From assembly GCA_937923265.1 (NCBI GenBank), contig CALAJY010000053.1, positions 43,878 through 107,877 of the forward strand: DNA of 64,000 nucleotides. Direction: 5' to 3'. The position numbers and the translations under genes are program-made. This document shows, piece by piece, positions 60,997 through 64,000 of this stretch. The notes under the pieces are model-generated. The model searched no databases and had not been told where the DNA came from. It saw only the letters and a program-made list of their open reading frames with translations. Source of the DNA: an uncultured Tissierellia bacterium (GTDB taxonomy: Bacteria > Bacillota > Clostridia > Tissierellales > Peptoniphilaceae). The first letter of the stretch is position 1. Each line of letters begins with the position of its first letter.

Positions 60997-61660
60997 TTAT
61001 TTGGAGCTAGACCAGCCTCCATCAATGGGAAGGGCCACCCCCGTGACATAACTCGCTTCTTTCGAAGCAAGGAAAAGGGCCCCTGCATTGAGTTCTCCCT
61101 CCTTCCCCGGCCGGTTCATGGGAACGGACAGGGACATATACTGCTTGAAATCTTCAGTCTCCAGCGTATCCTTGGTGAGCTCGGTCGTAAAGAAACCGGG
61201 GCAAATGGCATTGACCGTGATTCCCTGCGGAGCCAGCTCGGCCGCGACCGCCCGAGTGAAATTGATGACCGCGGCCTTGGAAGCATGGTAAGCACACTGC
61301 ATCTGGTTGGTTCCAAGAAGCCCATACATGGAAGCAATATTGATGATCCGGCCATAGTGCTTCTTCAACATCTCCTGCGAAACCCTCCGGGTCATCTTAA
61401 AGACACTGTCGAGATCAATCGCCATGGTGAAGTCCCAGGCCTCATCCGTCATCTCCTGAATCGCTCCGCCCTTGGATGATCCGGCATCATTGACCAGAAC
61501 ATCAATTTTTCCAAAATGATCCACGATCGTTGTAATCGCGTGGTCGATTTCCTCCGTCTTCGTCACATCACACTTCACCGGCAAAGCCTCGAGCCATCTG
61601 TCTTCCCAGCCCTGAAGATGCCCCCGTAATAACAACAACTTGATCATTTAATTGAAACAT
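60997..61660 (-). pseudogene. SDR gene with internal deletion and frameshift
   Basis: The gene starts normally at 61658-61660 behind AGGACGGGAACC: MFQLNDQVVVITGASSGLGR, the SDR cofactor loop, then MARGFA, and then quickly meets TGA (61568-61570). In another frame from about the same point the rest of an SDR follows (ALPVKCDVTKTEEIDHA, NDAG, YHASK, IDGGW) to 60997. About 30 residues between GFA and ALPVKC, where the second strand and cofactor-specificity loop belong, are missing. The junction GCTTTGCC fits both flanks, suggesting deletion between short direct repeats. A 216-codon frame from 61647 exists but has no cofactor loop, so it is probably not functional. Confidence 0.85.
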
Positions 61661-61834
61661 GGTTCCCGTCCTTTCTAATTCGATTTAGTAAATGAATACC
61701 CAAACTCCCATTAAGATAATATTATGTATTATTTATCCGTGTTTATGATCCCGGTTTCTACAATCCAAATATTATAGGTAACTTTCTGTTATACTTAGTA
61801 CCAGTGAATGGTCAGAAAAGAAACGGAGGGTATT

Positions 61835-62080
61835 ATGTTCTTTATGTCGAAAAAACCGGAGGGCCCCCATTATGATGTGGGAATCGGAGACATGGTCTGC
61901 GACCTTTGTGCCTCTCACCTTGCCGATGCCTTACGCCGGGTCCCGAAGGTGACAGATGCCAAGGTCACGCTGAAAACGGAATCTGCCATTGTTCATGGCC
62001 CGCAAGGATTGGAGGAAACAATTAAAGAGGCCATTGAAAAAACCGGCTACGTTTGTAAGTACGTGAAATACGTTGATTAA
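61835..62080 (+). CDS. Small HMA-like metal-binding protein
   Basis: 81 residues. A ferredoxin-like fold with VGIGDMVCDLCASHLADAL (CxxC in the metal loop), the pattern RVPKVTDAKVTLKTESAIV and a final KTGYVCKYVKY. It resembles HMA domains of metal chaperones, though GMTCxxC is replaced by DMVCDLC. No ATPase or regulator is adjacent. The start at 61835 follows CGGAGGGTATT. It may be a free-standing chaperone. Confidence 0.75.
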   Translation: MFFMSKKPEGPHYDVGIGDMVCDLCASHLADALRRVPKVTDAKVTLKTESAIVHGPQGLEETIKEAIEKTGYVCKYVKYVD

Positions 62081-62217
62081 CAGCGGGAAAAGAGGGCTCT
62101 TTGAGGAAGCATCAACAACTCGAACTCGGGACAAAGTCGCGCACTCTTGTTCCCCAAAAATTAGATCATGGGGCCTCTTCTGAATTTTGGCTCCTCCCTT
62201 CCCCGGATTCAGGATAG

Positions 62218-62448
62218 GATGTCGAAGGCGATTATCTGTTAATCACTTCGCAGGATCATGGCCGAACGTCTACCTTAATCTCTTCCAAGCGAAGTCATCT
62301 CAATGATGCCGCCTATCTTGCGCAAATTCAGTCGCACTTCCATCTCATGGACGGAGCCGCCACCTTGGAAAAACTTTTGGTCCGGGATTATCATGATCCG
62401 GCGATTGCAGAGTTACTCGAGGCCGCCAGGAAAAAAGAAGAGCAGTAA
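62218..62448 (+). pseudogene. Unidentified gene remnant, C-terminal 76 codons
   Basis: A frame open from just after TAG (62215-62217) to TAA (62446-62448). It reads like real protein (EGDYLLITSQDHGRTST, DAAYLAQIQSHFHLMDGAAT, DPAIAELLEAARKKEEQ) but has no start codon or ribosome site at its beginning; the first ATG is at 62347. It looks like the end of a decayed gene. The 62081-62217 part upstream gives only short frames. Family not recognised. Confidence 0.5.
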
Positions 62449-62586
62449 GGGAAAGCCTTGAATGGGGCTTTCCCTCTTAGCCAGGGGCTTTCCCCTGGCT
62501 TTTTGTCCGCATTTCCCATTTAGCCAGGGGCTTTCCCCTGGCTTTTTTTCCGCATTTCCCATTTAGCCAAGGGTGTGGTCCCCTGG
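62449..62586 (+). repeat. Tandem 43-bp repeats, each a Rho-independent terminator
   Basis: Two units starting at 62478 and 62521 (43-bp period) each contain the perfect hairpin AGCCAGGGG-CTTT-CCCCTGGCT plus TTTTT, then CCGCATTTCCCATT. A third, decayed unit starts at 62564. A related hairpin GGGAAAGCC/GGCTTTCCC (62449-62474) precedes them. They may have grown by duplication of the remnant gene's terminator. Confidence 0.85.
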
Positions 62587-62605
62587 AAAAGAGCAAAAAC
62601 CGGGG

Positions 62606-62662
62606 TTTCCCAGGTTCCTCCGGTCGGCGGCCCCTTGTGCCTGACTTTTTTCCCTGTTACAC
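62606..62662 (-). repeat. Dispersed 57-bp repeat, copy B (inverted)
   Basis: The reverse complement of this stretch matches copy A at 59580 in 51 of 57 bases. With copy A it brackets the SDR/HMA/remnant segment in inverted orientation. The rest of 62663-62900 is GC-rich without a credible gene and shows weak similarity to the flank of copy A. Confidence 0.85.
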
Positions 62663-62942
62663 TTCCTTGCCCTTGGCAATTTCTTCGTTCCCACGCCGCC
62701 ACCCTGCACTTTCCCAGAGGACATCCTCCCTCGCTTTTCGTTGCGCCATTCCACGTCTCCCACGATCGCCCGGTCCCCTTCCCCTTTTCTTTCTCGGTAA
62801 TCCCGGCCTTCCATGATCCCCTATTGCCCTCTTCTGGATTTTCTCAGAAAGAAAATTAATTTTTTATTTTTTTCACTAGCATGCTCTTCTTTTTGGATCA
62901 TCCTTCCCATAAAATATATATAACATTAACCAGGAGGAAAAA

Positions 62943-64000
62943 ATGATGAAACTCTCCAAAAATATTTCATATTTTCGGAAGCAAAAGGGGCTTACCCAGG
63001 AGGAGTTGGCTGATCGACTGGGGCTGACCGTCGGATCCATCTCCAAGTGGGAAACCGGAAGTACCCTTCCCGATCTCAATCGGATCATGGAACTGGCTCA
63101 GCTGTTTGACGTCTCCCTTGACCAACTCGTCGGATTTACGCTTTCTAAAAAAAATTTTAAAAGCCTTGAGGCAGAAATTCGAGCCCACTTAAAGAAGAAA
63201 GAATTTGAAGAAGCCATTGAAAAATCGGAAAAAGCAGTCTTTCACTTTTCCAATCATTATAAAGCCCATTATCTTGCCGCAATCAGCTACTATCTAAAAG
63301 GAATTCAACAAGGACAACCTTCCATGCTCCGCAAGGCTCTCCAACAGTTTCAAAAAACGCGACAGCTCTACAAAGAGGATACGTCGAAAGAAGTCGACCT
63401 GCTCATCCTGGCACAACAGATGGCAATCTGCTATTCCGAACTTCATCAAATTGACAAGGCCTTGGACCTACTCGATCAATATAATATGGATTGTCACAAC
63501 AGCTTGATGATGGCAAACCTCGCTGCTTCTTCCGGAAATGACAGGAGGATTTTAGCGCAGGCAGAAGATTACTGGATGCAGGCCCGTACCCGGCTTGTCA
63601 CCGACTTTCTCACCGGGTGCCTGACCCAGGTGATGATTTCCTGTCAAAAAGAGCCCCGGGAAGAAAAGAAGGCGCGGGAGGGGATTGAAATCGGCCTCCA
63701 ATTTATCGATATGATCCGGCTTCCGGAGAAAAAATCTTATCTGGACCGCCTGCAAAGTATGTTTCTCACGATGAAGGCCCTCATTCTCTGGGAGAAGGAC
63801 GAGGATCATGGAAAAACGCTCCTGAGAGCTGCCTGGGAGAAAGCCCTTGCTTTCGATGCGGACCCGGATTATAGCTTTGAAAATATTCGAATCTTTCAAA
63901 CTTCTCCCGCCGCCATCCTTTCGGATAATCTTGGCAGAACGACAGTCCTGGCAATGAAAGAAATATTGAAGAATTTTGATTCGAGAACGGCAGAGAGCGG
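62943..64000 (+). CDS. HTH (XRE) regulator with TPR-like C-terminus, partial
   Basis: At least 352 codons, open at the window end. An N-terminal XRE helix-turn-helix (YFRKQKGLTQEELADRLGLT, VGSISKWETGSTLPD) is followed by helical repeats from about residue 75 (FEEAIEKSEKAVFHFSNHYK, KALDLLDQYN) resembling TPR units. Such HTH-TPR proteins in Firmicutes often respond to peptides or cell state. The start at 62943 (or 62946) follows CAGGAGGAAAAA. A promoter with TATATA near 62918 is possible. The signal is unknown. Confidence 0.85.
   Translation, partial: MMKLSKNISYFRKQKGLTQEELADRLGLTVGSISKWETGSTLPDLNRIMELAQLFDVSLDQLVGFTLSKKNFKSLEAEIRAHLKKKEFEEAIEKSEKAVFHFSNHYKAHYLAAISYYLKGIQQGQPSMLRKALQQFQKTRQLYKEDTSKEVDLLILAQQMAICYSELHQIDKALDLLDQYNMDCHNSLMMANLAASSGNDRRILAQAEDYWMQARTRLVTDFLTGCLTQVMISCQKEPREEKKAREGIEIGLQFIDMIRLPEKKSYLDRLQSMFLTMKALILWEKDEDHGKTLLRAAWEKALAFDADPDYSFENIRIFQTSPAAILSDNLGRTTVLAMKEILKNFDSRTAES

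Noticed and set aside
61001..61647. The 216-codon frame as an intact SDR
   Set aside because: Lacks the TGxxxGxG cofactor loop, which is found just upstream in another frame; better explained as a broken gene.
62478..62586. Tandem 43-bp units as a CRISPR array
   Set aside because: Unit and period are equal, there are no variable spacers, each unit is a terminator hairpin, and no cas genes are present.

Overview
The window looks like chromosomal DNA of an anaerobic, amino-acid-fermenting Clostridia-type Firmicute with moderate GC content. The reasons are strong AGGAGG-type ribosome sites, a complete selenium-dependent glycine reductase operon, a full selenocysteine (Sec) machinery, a short archaeal-type ProS and a double-cubane-cluster reductase. 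A Tissierellales/Peptoniphilaceae-like bacterium is plausible, but this is inference. No rRNA, phage genes, transposases or CRISPR array were seen. The only tRNA is tRNA-Sec.

Layout. 0.1-3.3 kb: an ECF transporter S subunit broken near its end by a stop codon, a DUF1893 protein, an Fe-S aldo/keto reductase and a LysR regulator. 3.4-12.1 kb: the glycine reductase operon, grdX-trxB-trxA-grdE-grdA(Sec)-grdB(Sec)-grdC-grdD, behind a consensus promoter, a glycine riboswitch and a terminator, followed by a second LysR gene. 12.2-15.7 kb: proS, selD (itself a selenoprotein), a DUF3343 Se/S carrier-like gene, a short yedF and tRNA-Sec. 15.7-24.6 kb: uptake and phosphorolysis of galacto-N-biose/lacto-N-biose (ABC transporter, GH112 phosphorylase, sugar kinase, AraC regulator). 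24.6-27.8 kb: selB and selA; selA needs a +1 frame change near its N-terminus. 27.9-31.6 kb: a lactococcin-972-like bacteriocin locus with an added lipoprotein. 31.8-35.3 kb: an operon of double-cubane reductase, activase, cysteine desulfurase and DUF3343.

35.5-44.4 kb: a GlpA-like oxidoreductase, an AEC transporter, a metal-efflux module (P-type ATPase, separate metal-binding peptide, ArsR regulator), a Crp/Fnr regulator with an exact TGTGA-N6-TCACA site, an HTH protein fused to a GIN-type beta-helix behind a 30-bp double palindrome, and a C69 dipeptidase. 44.5-51.1 kb: M18 aminopeptidase, HAD phosphatase, pdxS with its divergent MocR regulator, thyA and folD. 51.3-59.3 kb: a TIM-barrel hydrolase, a Fe/phospho-compound-type ABC importer with a PHP phosphoesterase, a cation/proton antiporter under a fluoride riboswitch, and an ArsB/NhaD-type transporter. 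59.3-64 kb: a decayed, repeat-containing zone with an intact SDR gene, an SDR pseudogene made by a deletion, a small HMA protein, an unidentified gene remnant, tandem terminator repeats, two inverted copies of a dispersed repeat, and an HTH-TPR gene running off the end.

How the parts fit. The grd operon uses glycine as electron acceptor and yields acetyl phosphate. It depends on SelA, SelB, SelD and tRNA-Sec, all encoded within 25 kb. Two DUF3343 genes and YedF suggest dedicated Se/S trafficking. The host-glycan operon and the dipeptidases suggest a mucosal, peptide- and glycan-fed lifestyle.
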